Below are positions 22,512 to 22,771 of a stretch of 22,771 bases of DNA, piece by piece; the first letter of the stretch is position 1, and every line of letters starts with the position of its first letter. The DNA comes from Pedobacter sp. UBA4863 (lineage in GTDB: Bacteria > Bacteroidota > Bacteroidia > Sphingobacteriales > Sphingobacteriaceae): positions 144,876 through 167,646 of the forward strand of contig NZ_DHDZ01000046.1 in NCBI RefSeq assembly GCF_002399615.1. Direction: 5' to 3'. Made by a program: the position numbers and the translations under genes. The notes under the pieces were generated by a model. That model worked only from the letters and a program-made list of their open reading frames with translations. It did no database searches and was not told the DNA's origin.

Positions 22512-22615
22512 AACAATAATTTTTTACAAGCTACAAAAACATATTTAGTTGATATTTAAGTTAAATATAACAATAATTTTAAAAGAAGATAATAGGAAGA
22601 TTATACGGATATAAG

Positions 22616-22669
22616 CCTGTTGTTTTCCTATAACTGCCCTGTAATGTCCCTGTTATATCCCTGTTAAAA
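22616..22669. repeat. 11-bp-phased tandem array
   Basis: CCT occurs at 22616, 22627, 22638, 22649 and 22660, each exactly 11 bp apart. The last three units are CCTGTAATGTC, CCTGTTATATC and CCTGTTAAAAT; the first two are more diverged. The array lies about 105 bp upstream of the DUF6266 start (minus strand). It may be a decayed minisatellite or a phased protein-binding array. Confidence 0.6.
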
Positions 22670-22698
22670 TAAAACTAGGGAACTGTTTAAAAATGATA

Positions 22699-22771
22699 TT
22701 AACCCGTAGTGCATTATTGCTTTAATTAGTTATCCTCTCCCTTACCCCTCCAAAGGGGGACACATGGCGTA
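22699..22771. repeat. Dispersed repeat, copy B (cut by window end)
   Basis: This segment matches 18105-18180 in the same orientation, including TTAACCC, TAGTGCATTA, CCCCTCCAAAGGGGG and CACATGG, with scattered substitutions and small indels. The right inverted-repeat arm expected by analogy with copy A would lie just beyond the window. Confidence 0.75.

Overview
The window (22,771 bp, AT-rich) looks like a chromosomal segment of a Bacteroidota bacterium, most likely Sphingobacteriaceae (Pedobacter-like). This rests on a short 286-residue primary sigma factor without region 1.1, promoters of the Bacteroidota type (TTG about 20 bp upstream of TAnnTTTG), starts without clear Shine-Dalgarno sites, a protein with a type IX secretion (T9SS) sorting tail, families such as DUF4173 and DUF6266, and dispersed intergenic repeats. 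The genus is inferred. I see no tRNA, rRNA, CRISPR array or intact transposase gene.

Layout. 1-305: REP-like inverted repeat, a decayed half copy, and the sucC terminator. 306-1496 (-): sucC. 1497-1946: sucC promoter and a GC-richer intergenic element. 1947-5389 (-): a five-gene unit with a six-TM protein, a small winged-helix regulator, two small membrane proteins and a DUF4173 membrane protein. Three of its genes are preceded by nearly identical palindromes (CTTTGTnTTTCAAAG), one overlapping a promoter. 5540-7393 (+): an orphan LolD-like ABC ATPase, then a short pre-ATP-grasp-like protein and a HAD-fold protein that has lost its catalytic motifs. 7428-9474 (+): an S41 protease lipoprotein and a 90-residue unknown. 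9514-10449 (-): an M28 peptidase. 10575-11558 (+): an aldo/keto reductase.

11614-14070 (-) encodes a secreted NHL-propeller/LamG protein with a T9SS tail. Divergent from it, 14384-18021 (+) encodes a propeller-type sensor histidine kinase and its LytTR response regulator, spaced by 2 nt. The 313-bp divergent region holds a candidate LytTR direct repeat. 18022-18297 carries two inverted-repeat elements. 18298-19746 (-) is a long GAPDH and 19875-20735 (-) the primary sigma factor; the GAPDH promoter overlaps the sigma-factor terminator. Then come a YegP-type DUF1508 protein (-), a histidine kinase C-terminal remnant (+), a DUF6266 protein (-), an 11-bp-phased repeat array, and a second copy of the 18.1-kb repeat cut by the window end.

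Most of the window is core metabolism and housekeeping. The best candidate for an undescribed system is the winged-helix/membrane-protein unit at 1.9-5.4 kb with its three matching operator-like palindromes. Second is the gene pair at 6.3-7.4 kb, where an ATP-grasp-like gene and a HAD-like gene both appear to have lost their catalytic parts yet remain intact, adjacent reading frames.
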